From: Saprospiraceae bacterium | GTDB taxonomy: Bacteria > Bacteroidota > Bacteroidia > Chitinophagales > Saprospiraceae | Assembly (NCBI GenBank): GCA_020631235.1 | Contig: JAHDHQ010000019.1 | Span: 1-64,000 of the forward strand | DNA: 64,000 nt | Reading direction: 5' to 3' | The notes under the pieces: generated by a model | Database searches by the model: none | Seen by the model: the letters and a program-made list of their open reading frames with translations, nothing else | Told to the model about the DNA's origin: nothing | Program-made: the position numbers and the translations under genes | Shown here: positions 21,001 to 27,504 of the stretch, piece by piece | Numbering within the stretch: the stretch's first letter is position 1 | Layout of the letters: each line of letters starts with the position of its first letter

Positions 21001-21276
21001 CTCGCCATCCGACAATCCTGAAAAACTAAAATCACCATTAAAATCTGTAATGGTTTGACTGATTAAGCTGTTATCCTCGTCAAATAATGATACCAGAACG
21101 TTTGCTAGTCCTGATTCACTGTCATTAGAACTGTTTAGATTTTGGTCATCATAAACAGAACCTTCGAGCATACCGCTACTACATTGAGCTGCTACATTAT
21201 TTGTACTCAATAAGGTGAGTACTACAATAGGTATAATATAAACATACCTAAAGAATGTAAGTGTTAGTTTCCTCAT
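9094..21276 (-). CDS. Giant T9SS-secreted multidomain adhesin-like protein
   Basis: A 4060-residue secreted protein. In order (approximate residues): signal peptide 1-31; SdrD/Cna-B-like domain 33-120; beta-propeller-like region 150-545 (GSIALTNNGQFLYVANLFNN); second SdrD-type domain 548-690 with DENGNGIQDANE; three DUF11 repeats 697-1172, each opening with a DLAL motif and closing with an acidic DDEDD-rich linker; Ig/HYR-type modules to about 1790; C-type-lectin-like domain about 1795-1915; more HYR modules; four further DUF11 repeats 2347-2962; three Ig/PKD-like repeats about 2966-3195 (VCEGEAVTLSETGG); HYR-like to 3650; Cna-B-like domain from 3652; dockerin-like segment near 3744; cohesin-like domain about 3825-3965; T9SS type A sorting domain 3972-4060 (YQNSPNPWSETTSIEF). 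Export by the Por/T9SS machinery and surface adhesion are inferred. It is flanked by its own terminator and a possible promoter, so it is probably monocistronic. Confidence 0.88.
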   Translation of the reverse strand: MRKLTLTFFRYVYIIPIVVLTLLSTNNVAAQCSSGMLEGSVYDDQNLNSSNDSESGLANVLVSLFDEDNSLISQTITDFNGDFSFSGLSDGETFRIEYDYASDYQVSFQSTNSQTDIQFAEVPNCELSLGLIGDVELCAENPDIFVTCFANEVGGADGNATTIVGLNFGFNGSSSPAVYANKDETGSIWGLEYDKSAGIIYSAAFVKQNASFTSHGHDAIFATSNLNGSPSTTLLTTLSDLGVPSGTLNNTNPLDCAFGDQVGKIGLGSIALTNNGQFLYVANLFNNTIVKIDVTNPVSSTTEVISVPTSCPEEKIFALKLYNNKLYVGSTCSPMSAINVTQAEAVVQEMDLSSQTFTTVFRTDIEGRWDGAADSYATSHWLTDIDFSDEGNMLLALSDRIGHRYCNLANDSRLDQQFGDLLVAWNNGGSWTLESNGTAGAYTGVGAGNGQGPDGGEFFGDDFWITNPNYHPETSLGSIYAHPGSGEVVSAVFDPVADSYSGGLHRYKTDNGDKVSAIQLYRRDPLTNFGKASGFGNIIGACDPAAIEIGNYVWEDENGNGIQDANEAPLADIDVLLYNENCNVIGRTKTDAKGNYYFNNANVDRDGDGNMDGLIHDECYYISLDYANYNPNSYYYNYNSDYYLVTDNVNGSRVNSDYIQVDNVCSALDGNHAIKVLTADVDITDYTFDIGLKLPETFDLALIKILTSNQYVKLGDTATFEIQVYNQGEMIADEITVTDYIPAGYIFDASLNPDWAYDAVNSSAKTKLPGLLFPNASTTVDIHLVVTNAFAFEDYVNRAEISGALDFFGDPGDDIDSVPDDDNTNDNGGQVTSITDNILTGNGTDDEDDEDPARVLILDLALRKIVVGNDIVKAGDLVEFEITVFNQGFVDIEEFDVVDYLNPNFEFSSSLNPGWNLSGNILEYTYENILAQGASVNIPIRLKVNDDYLDGPLFNYAEVSSFSVGDPDGDNYDFDSTPDDDGSNDIGADPDDITDNLISDHNEIDEDDHDVALVFTSYFDLALTKSSEQKIFEIGDFVEFDIYITNQGSITANNISIVDYLPEGTRLADNNWLVSGSNATRLLNIPGGLMPYQTFHTTITIEILPTFDGVVLINYAEIASAQDNNGNDLSGADIDSSPDMSNTNDLGGTPGGAFDDFLMGTGYDDEDDHDPARLYTIEVSATDPCTCLGNATEEGNGQFSEEIIVTAPSGQVWYLAQSIGFYDIASPAPPGAPIPITTGLAGYILPEVPNGDGTSDYILQGVHIDGQGYTIQFANDDGYFHLFHADACEYDGTTIDNQGIASVCINTIADYSIEGAPGCTYTWSLPLGGGTIVGPNTGTSVQVSWEAVIGDYEIAVTPTCSVGSCYNPGSVGISVGAVDGAISCLNYVNISLGPDCETEVVPATILAGNATNMAAYGIMLLDQYGNVLNDNYVRHEHIGEDLTAKLIDGCSGNSCWANITVEDKLPPVIECDDIVVPCYAVDTYRPIHFDNCTDAYLEILEETITPLHCDDEYIKEVTRTYQATDAFGNSSEPCSQLIQVKRLDFGLIELPDDFEVEDGTELVCSDVTYDENGFPSLEMTGVPTIYGEAIYPDFDFYCNAGVTVETVLVSDDGCVKKYMRMWDIYESWCTVGVLEEHTQIIEVADFEDPVITCPAGQLHYTDGSQCSAEVKFESPTISDDCSEDLVIDITYPGGFLNNWTTESAILEPGIHPITYTVYDGCENSASCSINVEVVDATPPVAVCDEFTTVSLNSTGMAVVPAEVFDDGSYDDCYLTNFLVQRMDNGDCPCEVPSFEAFNYLGEYNEHFYYLSKTTNSAQTAERLAEAYGGYLVWLDNAEENDWVHTQVQNVAATNFLIGLSDAAHEGDFTWPGHNPATYTNWAAAEPSVNGNYVVNSVSNEWTVIDEFSGEFYYVVELTDICGWSESVKFCCEDAGAEHMVGFRAIDKSGFYNNCMVSAEIQDKVSPVVVCPDDQVLECGDFINFDDLTAQFGEATATDACGVTITHTESVDINQCNTGTIEITFTAADNVNTSSCTQTITIDHSSPFTEDNITWPLDSNLVSTCTSTELDPEFLNPAHAYPLVDEDQCDFIGINYVDEVFSFDDSGVACFKILRKWSVIDWCQVATDPDFEPWTYDQTFKINNFIDPEIVAPTIPDTFCSYDLNCEGEFLSFDFSFSDDCTPGNSLQWRYTIDTNGVFFVEDTGAGDMLSIMATFPLGDHSMIVNVEDMCGNVADTSLVFSVVNCKNPTAYCIDGLSVGLTCMDIDNDGVIDAEMAWIYPEMVDGGSFASCGQDFELSFEGQDSLLFDCGDVGTNMVTLTITDENGNVDFCIIEVEVQDNNDCLICKEFDLALTKVLNTPPPYIYGQSHLFTIEVENQGPEIAYNIEISDYIPEGYSFNAALNPLWSLTGDIATATIDGPLNPGATEDLVIILTFDAVENPDTRSWYNEAEISTFTDVDGMTFDDIDSEPDNDPDNDNDVELDSDDDNETEGDPDDPSNSDDEDDNDPAGPDVADIALIKTLAEEPTTPFGYGDMVEFEIQLFNQGNITLTDILVVDYIPCGFNFTAAADVDWDYDGSNAYTTVPGPLAPGQSTSIFIELEVTQCSEEGAYYNVSEVVEINDEDGNPEEDVDSDPDDDENNDGDPQDDEVNDPDDEDDHDPEEIEIYDLALIKTISAEGPFAPGDEVTFTITVINQGNVNAANISVVDYIPSDMSFGSGNTDFSVVPLNPSQAVASITNLNAGESIDLSITLMINSDFMGDSIENWAEIAVDDGDDADSTPDSTNGTDTESPEDDEVDNTNGDEDDHDPEEIEVEQIYDLALIKELVTTGLPQAGDDIEFNITVVNQGTLDASNIEVTDYIPTGMSLTASNTVFVLDPMDASQAITTIGTLPAGTSTVLPITLTIDADFVGSSITNWAEISMDDGDDIDSTPDDNNGMDTESPEDDELDNMNGDEDDHDPEEVVLCMVAVTASNSGPVCEGEAVTLSETGGEAVTWLWGGPNGFSSDLQNPIVNPAVAGVYSVTITNDEDCSNVSTTTVVVNPNPTPEIAEPQAVCEGDPITLTVTGSTGSTFSWSGPNDFTGTGTMITVDPAVAGDYTVTETDINGCMNIAEVTVIVNPTPAIEVADVTVCPDESAMLNETGGDAVTWSWEGPNSFTSTLQNPSLSAPVTEGDYGVTITDANGCTNEAISIVAIEDNFELTCDNVMNDTIFIDPMTGTATVDVTALFSGVTDCGDPIEVDEIIVEDITYFCNDAFKKDTISVDIVVDGDTLFCESCIYVDLVELPYSCPESNIELNCNEYLANPDTMAVIIDEDVMCFNIFEVQVDENSVLDECNVGFITYEYHIVNTITNDTMDVCDQTVIVSLDTDDLFVATDVEYPADTLLMDCVSISPDSLGFPEIIGDFDACGPITVTFEDVVVGDGDGCPDGINRVWTVTDSCQLVHAGTGQFMHTQVIMIVDETAPVLECPSDSSVFVLGPDCDLIFDNEVTVTDCTSTIDTLFVTYTDQLDVVTLDTLENGSPMDTLLGGTWEYTFISIDLCGNADTCEWTITIEGLEPEIKCEKYMLFIGPDMTVTVDSDTIGLAGLPCDNGSPITTSFSDTDPNDQTEVFDCSDIGVFEQSIYFYQDGVVFDSCLPIWEVRDPDGFCSSPFTGDIYGKIMTEIGLPVDEVGIDLLGSGMPNLMTGVDGEYAFSDMPFGDTYRVVPGKDVEAENGVSTLDLILIQKHILNQQSLNTPYKLIAADVNKSKSITVLDAIELRKLLLGEIEAFEDNTSWRLVDADYEFIHPENALQENFDEDLMVAPFDQTTQGDFIAVKVGDVNNTVIANVNGDTQQESRTENVLSININDKALQAGDLIEVPVVYYTEDLIDGYQLTIDIDESAMDVIDLSSNQANFTESNFRINEDGDVLVSWNDQDGLDIGKHELFTVTLQVYKKTWLSEVMNISSDILKAEAYKDDQVMDLEVNLFNSEITDGFILYQNSPNPWSETTSIEFFTPDVKDVMLQIRNINGQLVYGEQIQSKPGRNQIVIDKSFISGKGVYYYELITDQKRDVKKMLLIK
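12391..14238 (-). repeat. Four tandem DUF11 repeats with acidic linkers (second cluster)
   Basis: Within the giant gene, residues about 2347-2962 are four copies of a roughly 150-residue unit. Each starts with a DLALIK-type motif (residues about 2347, 2514, 2665, 2817), continues with VNQGN and VDYIP motifs, and ends with a very acidic linker (for example DDEVNDPDDEDDHDPEE). The linkers resemble calcium-binding Asp repeats. The last two copies are close to each other in sequence, suggesting recent duplication. Confidence 0.8.
17761..19188 (-). repeat. Three tandem DUF11 repeats (first cluster)
   Basis: Residues about 697-1172 of the giant protein form three repeats of about 155 residues starting with DLALIK, DLALRK or DLALTK. 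All share the YNQG/FNQG/TNQG and DYL or DYIP motifs. The acidic linkers follow the pattern DxDSxPDDDxxND and end in DDEDDxDPAR. These are more diverged from one another than the last copies of the second cluster. Confidence 0.8.
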
Positions 21277-21410
21277 TTTAAAAACCTTAGTTATTATTTG
21301 TAAAATCTTAGTCTAACCCCTAGAAAGGAGTTTGTTTTACTGTAGATGGGTATGTTTGTGTTTCGGTTTTGGAAATTACCAAGCGGTGTTTAGTCGCATG
21401 GCAATTAATG

Positions 21411-21418
21411 CAAATATA
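21411..21418 (-). promoter_or_regulatory. -7 box candidate for the giant gene
   Basis: The minus strand reads TATATTTG here, matching TAnnTTTG, about 135 bases upstream of the giant gene's start codon. It would leave a long 5' leader of about 125 bases. A TGTTTA further upstream could be a poor -33 element. The same 198-base divergent gap also has to hold the promoter of the methyltransferase gene at 21475. Confidence 0.4.
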
Positions 21419-21474
21419 TAAAGTATTTTAAACATTACACATATATATTAAAAAAAAATATAATTTGTACTCAT

Positions 21475-22635
21475 ATGGAAGCAATCATACTTAAAAAAGG
21501 AAAGGAAAAATCACTTAAAAGATACCATCCTTGGGTGTTTTCAGGCGCTATATACTCTAAAGCCCCTTTTGAAGATGGTACAAATGTTAAAGTTTTAGAC
21601 GCTTACAAAGTATTACTAGGAATAGGCTATTACACAAATGGGAGTATTGCCGTTCGGATGTTAACTTTTAAGGACGAAGCTATCAACCAAATGTTTTGGA
21701 ATACAAAAATTGAAGTTGCCCTCAACAAAAGAATTCAATGGAACATACTTAATGATCATACCAATGTCTACAGACTCATTCATGGAGAAGGAGATGGTAT
21801 TCCAGGACTTGTGATAGATGTCTACAACCATAGTATTGTAGTCCAATATCACAACCCAGGCATTTACAACTTCAGGAAGGAAATAATGAATGCTCTTGGC
21901 GCAAATTTTCCTAAAAACCAATTCAGTATTTACGAAAAAGGGGTGGGTCACTGGGCGCTCGAAAGTGGATTAAACCTGAAACCAAGCGAACCAATTATTG
22001 AAGAAGGAATGGAAAATGGGATCCTTTTTAAGGTTAATATTAGTCATGGACAAAAAACTGGATTTTTCATTGACCAAAGACCTAATCGAAAATTGGTAGA
22101 ACAATTTAGTTTTAATAAAAAAGTTTGTAATCTATTTTGCTACACGGGTGGGTTTAGTATGTATGCCAAACGAGGGGGAGCTTCTTCTATAGACTCAGTA
22201 GATATATCGCAAACGGCATTGGACATAGCCCATGAAAATGCTCAATTAAACAAACAAAAAGATGGTCATCACTTTCTGTCGGCAGATATAATGAAGGTAT
22301 TAGATGACCCAACTTTTCCTATATATGATTTAATGATTGTAGACCCTCCTGCCTTTGCAAAGAGTGTTAGAAAAAAACACGCAGCGGTTAAAGCATACCA
22401 ACGATTAAATGTGCTAGCGTTGCGTAAGGTTGCACCAGGAGGAATTATGTTTACTTTTTCTTGTTCTCAGGTAGTCGATCCACTATTATTTGAAAACACC
22501 ATACGCTCTGCAGGTATTATTTCAGGCCGAAAAATCAGTGTGCTTAAAAAACTCAGCCAAGGCATGGATCATCCAGTAAACATTTTCCATCCAGAAGGAA
22601 GATATCTAAAAGGTTTAATGTTAGCTGTAGAGTAG
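21475..22635 (+). CDS. RlmI/RlmK-type 23S rRNA cytosine-C5 methyltransferase
   Basis: A 386-residue class I SAM-dependent methyltransferase. An N-terminal PUA-like RNA-binding domain (about residues 1-75, with SLKRYHPWVFSGAI) is followed by a central linker domain and the Rossmann methyltransferase domain. Motif I, NLFCYTGGFSMYAKRGG, is at about 219, the acidic ribose-binding residue is in SVDIS, and the catalytic DPPAFAKS motif is at about 289. The family (RlmI, COG1092) makes m5C in 23S rRNA; the exact site is inferred by homology. It is divergent from the giant adhesin gene and 97 bases upstream of a membrane-protein gene. Confidence 0.88.
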   Translation: MEAIILKKGKEKSLKRYHPWVFSGAIYSKAPFEDGTNVKVLDAYKVLLGIGYYTNGSIAVRMLTFKDEAINQMFWNTKIEVALNKRIQWNILNDHTNVYRLIHGEGDGIPGLVIDVYNHSIVVQYHNPGIYNFRKEIMNALGANFPKNQFSIYEKGVGHWALESGLNLKPSEPIIEEGMENGILFKVNISHGQKTGFFIDQRPNRKLVEQFSFNKKVCNLFCYTGGFSMYAKRGGASSIDSVDISQTALDIAHENAQLNKQKDGHHFLSADIMKVLDDPTFPIYDLMIVDPPAFAKSVRKKHAAVKAYQRLNVLALRKVAPGGIMFTFSCSQVVDPLLFENTIRSAGIISGRKISVLKKLSQGMDHPVNIFHPEGRYLKGLMLAVE

Positions 22636-22732
22636 CTAGATTTTTTATTTTTTACAGTCTGCTAGATGTTTTTTTTTACCTTTATGAGAGATCGTTTTAG
22701 CTGTATCTACTCCTAAAACCAATACACCAAGA

Positions 22733-24316
22733 ATGAAGAAAACTTTTGTAGCCGCATTCTCAATTTTTTGGCTATTAATCATCTTAATCGAATACGGAAA
22801 TAAACATTTTCTGCATCGTTTAGCTTTCGAAAATTTTAAATTTCCGGGATTGGCAGTCCTAGTCATTAGCTTTATAAGCCTGGCTACTTTTGTATCGAGC
22901 AATTACAACAAGAAAATCGGAATTGGAAAACAATGGAATGGTATATCTATGATCCTTTCTTTTTTCCTTTTTTTACTCTTTGTCATCTATCCTAATTTTG
23001 AATATGGAGGGTTACAAGCTTCGGCTTCTTATTTATTTATTGCCTTCTTTAAATGTCTGGGAGTATTTCTTAGCGTTGCCTTTATTTGGCTCTCAGGACT
23101 TTTTGCTGGACAGTGGATAAATAAAAAACTAGGTTTTCAGCTACATAAATACCATTCTTCCTACTTAGACCTGTGTACTGGTGTTTTGGTTCAATGTTGT
23201 TTATTATTGTTAATCGCAGCGATTGGTTTACTTAATGCATTTGTCATAATACCTCTATTGTTGCTACCATTTATTATCAATTATACTTACTTGGGTCCTT
23301 TTTTTAAAAAAGCACTTTTAGCACCGGTCTTTACAAGAACGAAAGATTCGCCTATTGTGGTTAGCTTATTTCTACTCTTTGCTTTTTTTATGAGTATTAA
23401 TTTCATTACCAATATGGCCCCTTTCCCAAGTGGTTTTGATTCTCGTAATTATTATATAAATATAAGTAGACTATTGGGTCTTAATGGAGGCTTAATAGAA
23501 GGCTATCAACCGTATCCTTGGTCCTTATTTATTGCCCAAGGTTTTGCTGCTTTTAAAAGTTCGTACGTAGCGCTAATGCTTTCATTCAGTTCTATTGTGA
23601 TTTGTTTATATGGCGTGTTTGAATGGTGTAAAAACTACTTAAATCTATCCACATTGCATTCGATGATGGTCATTTTAGCCTTTGCTATTATACCGGCAGT
23701 TGGGAATCATATGTTTATCGAATTAAAAGTAGATTTCGGATTAATGATTTTTCAGATGGCTTCTGTGCTATTATTGTTTGACATTATCGCAAAATATAAG
23801 GACGAGAAAGCTGTCTCATTTAAAGATTTACTGCCGCTGATCATTGTATTAGGTGTTTATTCTGGATTTGCCACAAGTATCAAGGTAATCAACTTGTATT
23901 TAATATTTTCCATAGTAATCATATGCTGGACCATTTATTTTAGGTTTTTAGGCTTCCTAAGTCTTTTTATGATTTTAATGGGACTTACCATTATCGGAGA
24001 TTTTGATGCCATCAGTGGTTTAAGTGAATACCACCTTAGCATGGACATCATTAAATACGTTTTGTTTTTTGGTGGAATTGCCTTGTTTGTTCTTTTGATG
24101 ATAAGACAGCCTAAAAAGGGAATGTTTATGGTTAAATCTACAGCCATTTATGGTTTGATTATTTTGTGTATGATGGCTCCGTGGTTGGGTAAAAACTACA
24201 TTGAAACAAAATCATTAAGTCCTAATAAAGTACTTTTCGGGAAAGCTATTGGTCCTGGTATCAACATGAAGAAACTAGTCAATACATATAATCGATCTAA
24301 AAAGAAGAATAAATAG
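22733..24316 (+). CDS. Multispanning membrane protein, GT-C-like first half
   Basis: A 527-residue integral membrane protein with roughly a dozen hydrophobic helices. After the first six, a periplasmic-looking loop (about residues 225-260) contains PFPSGFDSRNYYINIS and GYQPYPWSLFIAQG, a layout reminiscent of the first loop of GT-C glycosyltransferases such as ArnT/PMT, where an acidic residue binds lipid-linked sugar. I cannot confirm the family. It ends with a basic tail (NRSKKKNK), and the next membrane-protein gene starts one base after its stop codon. The two are surely co-transcribed and may act as one enzyme. The neighbouring glycosyltransferases support a glycan role. Confidence 0.65.
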   Translation: MKKTFVAAFSIFWLLIILIEYGNKHFLHRLAFENFKFPGLAVLVISFISLATFVSSNYNKKIGIGKQWNGISMILSFFLFLLFVIYPNFEYGGLQASASYLFIAFFKCLGVFLSVAFIWLSGLFAGQWINKKLGFQLHKYHSSYLDLCTGVLVQCCLLLLIAAIGLLNAFVIIPLLLLPFIINYTYLGPFFKKALLAPVFTRTKDSPIVVSLFLLFAFFMSINFITNMAPFPSGFDSRNYYINISRLLGLNGGLIEGYQPYPWSLFIAQGFAAFKSSYVALMLSFSSIVICLYGVFEWCKNYLNLSTLHSMMVILAFAIIPAVGNHMFIELKVDFGLMIFQMASVLLLFDIIAKYKDEKAVSFKDLLPLIIVLGVYSGFATSIKVINLYLIFSIVIICWTIYFRFLGFLSLFMILMGLTIIGDFDAISGLSEYHLSMDIIKYVLFFGGIALFVLLMIRQPKKGMFMVKSTAIYGLIILCMMAPWLGKNYIETKSLSPNKVLFGKAIGPGINMKKLVNTYNRSKKKNK

Positions 24317-24317
24317 C

Positions 24318-25718
24318 ATGAATACCAAAACACATATGCTACATCCCTTTAAGAAGTTTATATGGCTTATCTGTCTATGTAGCTTTCTTTTTCCCGTATT
24401 TTCTTCTGCTCAAGGCACTCTAAAAGATGGGAATGCAAAACGAGAAGAAATCCAACGATATTTTGGTTATGAGACCTTAATGTATAGATATCTGACTATC
24501 CCTTATGACTTAAGCATGAATACTAATGAGCGTGGGGATTTTGTAGACATTGGATTTTTATTTTTGATATTATTGCCTCTACTTTTCTTTATCAAATACC
24601 GAGAAAAGTGGTGGGTACTGATAGGCATGCCTATCCTACTCCTGTTTCTATTTGTCATTTCCACCTCTAATGGTTTTATTTTCCAGCACAGCACCAATCA
24701 ATTGCTGGTCAATAACAGTGGACAAACCCATTATGAAATAAATGGGGAAAGTGATGGCATAGCTATGATCATCATTAAGGCCATGTATAATGTTAATAAT
24801 GCAATCTATAAACCCTTCAATGCATTAGGCAATGCCGTTTCTGGAGAGCAAGATTATGTAACTTATCCTTTAGTGTTACTTATTTTTATTGGTATTTGTG
24901 CTTTGTTGTTTTTCAATTTCAGGAAAAATGGGAGTTGGTTTAAATTACTTGCGGCCTCGCTCTTTTTAGTCTATATATTCTTTTGGTATATATTATCATC
25001 TGGTATCATCTGGTATGGATTTTTTGGATGGTTGTTAGGTGTAGTGTGTATGGTATTATTATTGCCTGACAATACCAAGAGTACGATCAATAGGTGGACC
25101 TATATGGGCAGTTATACCATTATTGGTTTATGGATAATAGTGGCTTTTGTATCTCGAATGTCAAATATAAACCCTGGAGGTGGTGCAGCATCACTGGGTA
25201 AAAATATGGTTAATCCAGTCTTTCTCCAACAAGTGGTAGGAAAGGCCAATGAGAAACAAATCTTAGACATGTTTTATCATGATCTGGGATCGGCCACTAA
25301 AAAAATAAATAGAGATAAAAACGCTCTAGTGTACAGAGTCGGAACGAGCTTTAGCTATTTTATCGACAACAATCATAAAAGAGTCTTCATGGATAACCAA
25401 TTAGGTTTTTTCAGAAGATTGGAGAAAAGATATCCAGACAAACAAGAGCGTGCAGACGTTTTAAAAGCATCAAACTTTAAATATTTGATTATAGATTTAA
25501 ATACCCCGACATTGGACAATACCCCAGAACAAAGTCTTGTAGATAAATTTAATGGTCTAATAGAGTTTGTATATAAAAACCCAAAAGTGAAATTACTCGC
25601 AACTAATAGACAAGTAAAAGTACTAGGCCCAGATGGGAAGCCGACAAATAAGCTGGCTTTTAATATCTTTGGTAAAGTGGTCTCCAATGGAACTTTTGCC
25701 ATCTATGAGATATTGTAA
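24318..25718 (+). CDS. Membrane protein with C-terminal soluble domain, partner of the preceding gene
   Basis: A 466-residue protein. An N-terminal hydrophobic stretch (about residues 12-32, ending FSSAQG) looks like a signal peptide or first helix. A soluble piece carries YFGYETLMYRYLTIPYDLSM, then about seven membrane helices follow to about residue 290, and a soluble C-terminal domain (about 295-466) contains YRVGTSFSYFIDNN and ASNFKYLIIDLNTPTLDN. That architecture, helices plus a C-terminal periplasmic domain, is the usual second half of large GT-C-type membrane glycosyltransferases. It starts one base after the preceding gene. It may be the second half of a split enzyme or a dedicated partner. 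No family is recognised with certainty. Confidence 0.65.
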   Translation: MNTKTHMLHPFKKFIWLICLCSFLFPVFSSAQGTLKDGNAKREEIQRYFGYETLMYRYLTIPYDLSMNTNERGDFVDIGFLFLILLPLLFFIKYREKWWVLIGMPILLLFLFVISTSNGFIFQHSTNQLLVNNSGQTHYEINGESDGIAMIIIKAMYNVNNAIYKPFNALGNAVSGEQDYVTYPLVLLIFIGICALLFFNFRKNGSWFKLLAASLFLVYIFFWYILSSGIIWYGFFGWLLGVVCMVLLLPDNTKSTINRWTYMGSYTIIGLWIIVAFVSRMSNINPGGGAASLGKNMVNPVFLQQVVGKANEKQILDMFYHDLGSATKKINRDKNALVYRVGTSFSYFIDNNHKRVFMDNQLGFFRRLEKRYPDKQERADVLKASNFKYLIIDLNTPTLDNTPEQSLVDKFNGLIEFVYKNPKVKLLATNRQVKVLGPDGKPTNKLAFNIFGKVVSNGTFAIYEIL

Positions 25719-25732
25719 TATTAATAAACCGA

Positions 25733-26416
25733 ATGCCAACTAATTTAAAAGATAAGGTCTACATCATCATTCCCGCAAAGAATGAGCAAAACCACATCTC
25801 TGAGGTAATTAATAAGACCTTGAATGCTGGTTTTAGCAACATCATTGTGGTAAATGATGGAAGTACAGACGAAACTAAATTAGTGGCGGAAAAGTATCCC
25901 GCTGTCAAAGTTCTTTCCCACATTATCAACCTTGGTCCTGGAGCTTCTACATATACTGGTATTAAATATTCTATAAAGAAAGGTGCAAAATACATTGCTA
26001 CCATTGATGCTGATAATCAACATAATCCAGCTAATTTAAATAACCTACTCAACCATATCACGGAGCACGAACTGGATTTAGTGATTGGGAGTCGATTTAT
26101 GAAGAAAAATAAAATTCCTTCCTCTAGAATATTCTATAATAAGATCGGAAACATCATCAGTTATTTTATTACAGGTGTGTATATGTCAGATAGCCAATCA
26201 GGCATAAAAATTATGGATAAAAGTTTTGCTGAGAAACTCGCTATGAATTACAATGGTTTTGAGTTTTGTATAGAAATCATTAAACAAGCAAAAATCCATG
26301 ATGCAAAAATGAAAGAGATACCTATCGATGTCCGATACACTAAAGCCTCCATGCAAAAAGGACAAAATTTAGTGACTGGTTTTTCTATGGTTGCACGACT
26401 GTTAAAACCATTTTAG
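25733..26416 (+). CDS. Family 2 glycosyltransferase, DPM1-like
   Basis: A 227-residue GT-A fold enzyme without membrane segments. It has the nucleotide-sugar motif IIPAKNEQNHISEVI near the N-terminus, VVNDGSTDET at about residues 39-48, and the metal-binding DxD motif DADNQHNP at about 86. SQSGIKIMDKS matches the acceptor-site region of dolichyl/polyprenyl-phosphate mannosyltransferase-like enzymes. Such enzymes load a sugar onto undecaprenyl phosphate; that lipid-linked sugar would be a donor for GT-C membrane transferases like the pair just upstream (14-base gap). Its last four bases overlap the end of the convergent GT4 gene. Confidence 0.88.
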   Translation: MPTNLKDKVYIIIPAKNEQNHISEVINKTLNAGFSNIIVVNDGSTDETKLVAEKYPAVKVLSHIINLGPGASTYTGIKYSIKKGAKYIATIDADNQHNPANLNNLLNHITEHELDLVIGSRFMKKNKIPSSRIFYNKIGNIISYFITGVYMSDSQSGIKIMDKSFAEKLAMNYNGFEFCIEIIKQAKIHDAKMKEIPIDVRYTKASMQKGQNLVTGFSMVARLLKPF

Positions 26417-27504
26417 TTATTCTGAGTCTTCGTTCTTAACAAATTAATGATTCTTTTTTTCAATGCAATGCTTTGGTTTATCCTTGCTGCTTTTAATGCT
26501 TTTAATGCTTCAGTGGACTGATTTTTATCTGGATCAACCCATTGCTTCTGCAAACTAGTTAACCACGCATTTTTCTCAAAGTCCAGCAAAGTAGCACAGC
26601 CTCCAGCTATTTCTTTATATGCTTCTATGTTACTTAAAAACAAAGGCAACTTATAGGCCATGGCTTCTATGACAGGCATTCCAAATCCTTCATAGTGAGA
26701 AGTACTCAAATAAGCATCTGCGTGTTTATACCATGTGTTCTTTTCTTCAGTCGAAACATATCCTGTTAGGATTATTTTATTCGACCCTATATTTTCTAAC
26801 TGCTGATAAAAGGCTTTATTTTTCCATCCATCACCGCCCAATATTACCAAGGAGTAATCATCGTTTTCTTTTACAAATTGTTCAAAGACTTCCACTAAAA
26901 AAGAATAGTTTTTTCTAGGTTCTATGGTTCCAACTGCCAATAAATATGGGCCTAAAATCGGTTTTGTTTCAGAACCTTCACTAAATGGAAATGAAGCTAT
27001 TTCAGGGTAAAGTGGATATATTTTTTCTTTTAATTCATGATCAAAATGCACAAGTTCATTTTTGGTGGTTGTGCTATTAACAATGATTAAATCCGTTTGT
27101 CGTAAAATTTTCCTAATAAACCATTGGTGCATTTTTACGCTTAACCATGGATGAAATTGGGGATAGTGAATAGGACTTAAATCGTGTATTACTGTTAAGC
27201 GCTTTGTTCTCCTATTTATACGTAAAGGACCAAAATGAGCTGGTTCGATGACCAAATCAAAGCCTTGTCTATTTACATAATTAGGTATGTGGATTAAACT
27301 TCTCAGCCTTTGGTGCAGAGGCCATTTTTTTAACTTAATTAATTTAGTTTTTGCTTTAATCTTTGAGGATTCAAAAGGTACGATGCATTCTAGATTTGCA
27401 TCGCTAAACTCTTGTTGAAACCATTCTAAAAGCATGGTGTTATAATGGCTAATACCTGCATTCTGCAAGAGTAGAGAATCACCATAAAAACCAATTTTTT
27501 TCAT
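26413..27504 (-). CDS. Family 4 glycosyltransferase
   Basis: A 363-residue GT-B fold enzyme. The C-terminal half carries LLAVGTIEPRKNYSFLVEVF (about residues 180-200), GGDGWKN, and the E-x7-E nucleotide-sugar motif in HYEGFGMPVIEAMAY (about 270-285), typical of retaining GT4 enzymes (RfaB/mannosyltransferase type). The N-terminal half has the acceptor-binding fold with VIHDLSPIHYPQFHPWLS. It probably adds a hexose to a cell-surface glycan; donor and acceptor are unknown. Its start codon overlaps the stop of the upstream GT4 gene by four bases, so the two are translationally coupled. Confidence 0.87.
   Translation of the reverse strand: MKKIGFYGDSLLLQNAGISHYNTMLLEWFQQEFSDANLECIVPFESSKIKAKTKLIKLKKWPLHQRLRSLIHIPNYVNRQGFDLVIEPAHFGPLRINRRTKRLTVIHDLSPIHYPQFHPWLSVKMHQWFIRKILRQTDLIIVNSTTTKNELVHFDHELKEKIYPLYPEIASFPFSEGSETKPILGPYLLAVGTIEPRKNYSFLVEVFEQFVKENDDYSLVILGGDGWKNKAFYQQLENIGSNKIILTGYVSTEEKNTWYKHADAYLSTSHYEGFGMPVIEAMAYKLPLFLSNIEAYKEIAGGCATLLDFEKNAWLTSLQKQWVDPDKNQSTEALKALKAARINQSIALKKRIINLLRTKTQNN

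Noticed and set aside
22645..22902. 85-codon minus-strand frame at the start of the membrane-protein gene
   Set aside because: It overlaps the coding start of 22733-24316 on the other strand and has no recognisable features.
22733..25718. Frameshift or in-frame stop splitting one membrane-protein gene
   Set aside because: The second frame has a start codon one base after the first stop, its own signal-like N-terminus and plausible length; without homolog alignment a sequencing or mutational break cannot be claimed.
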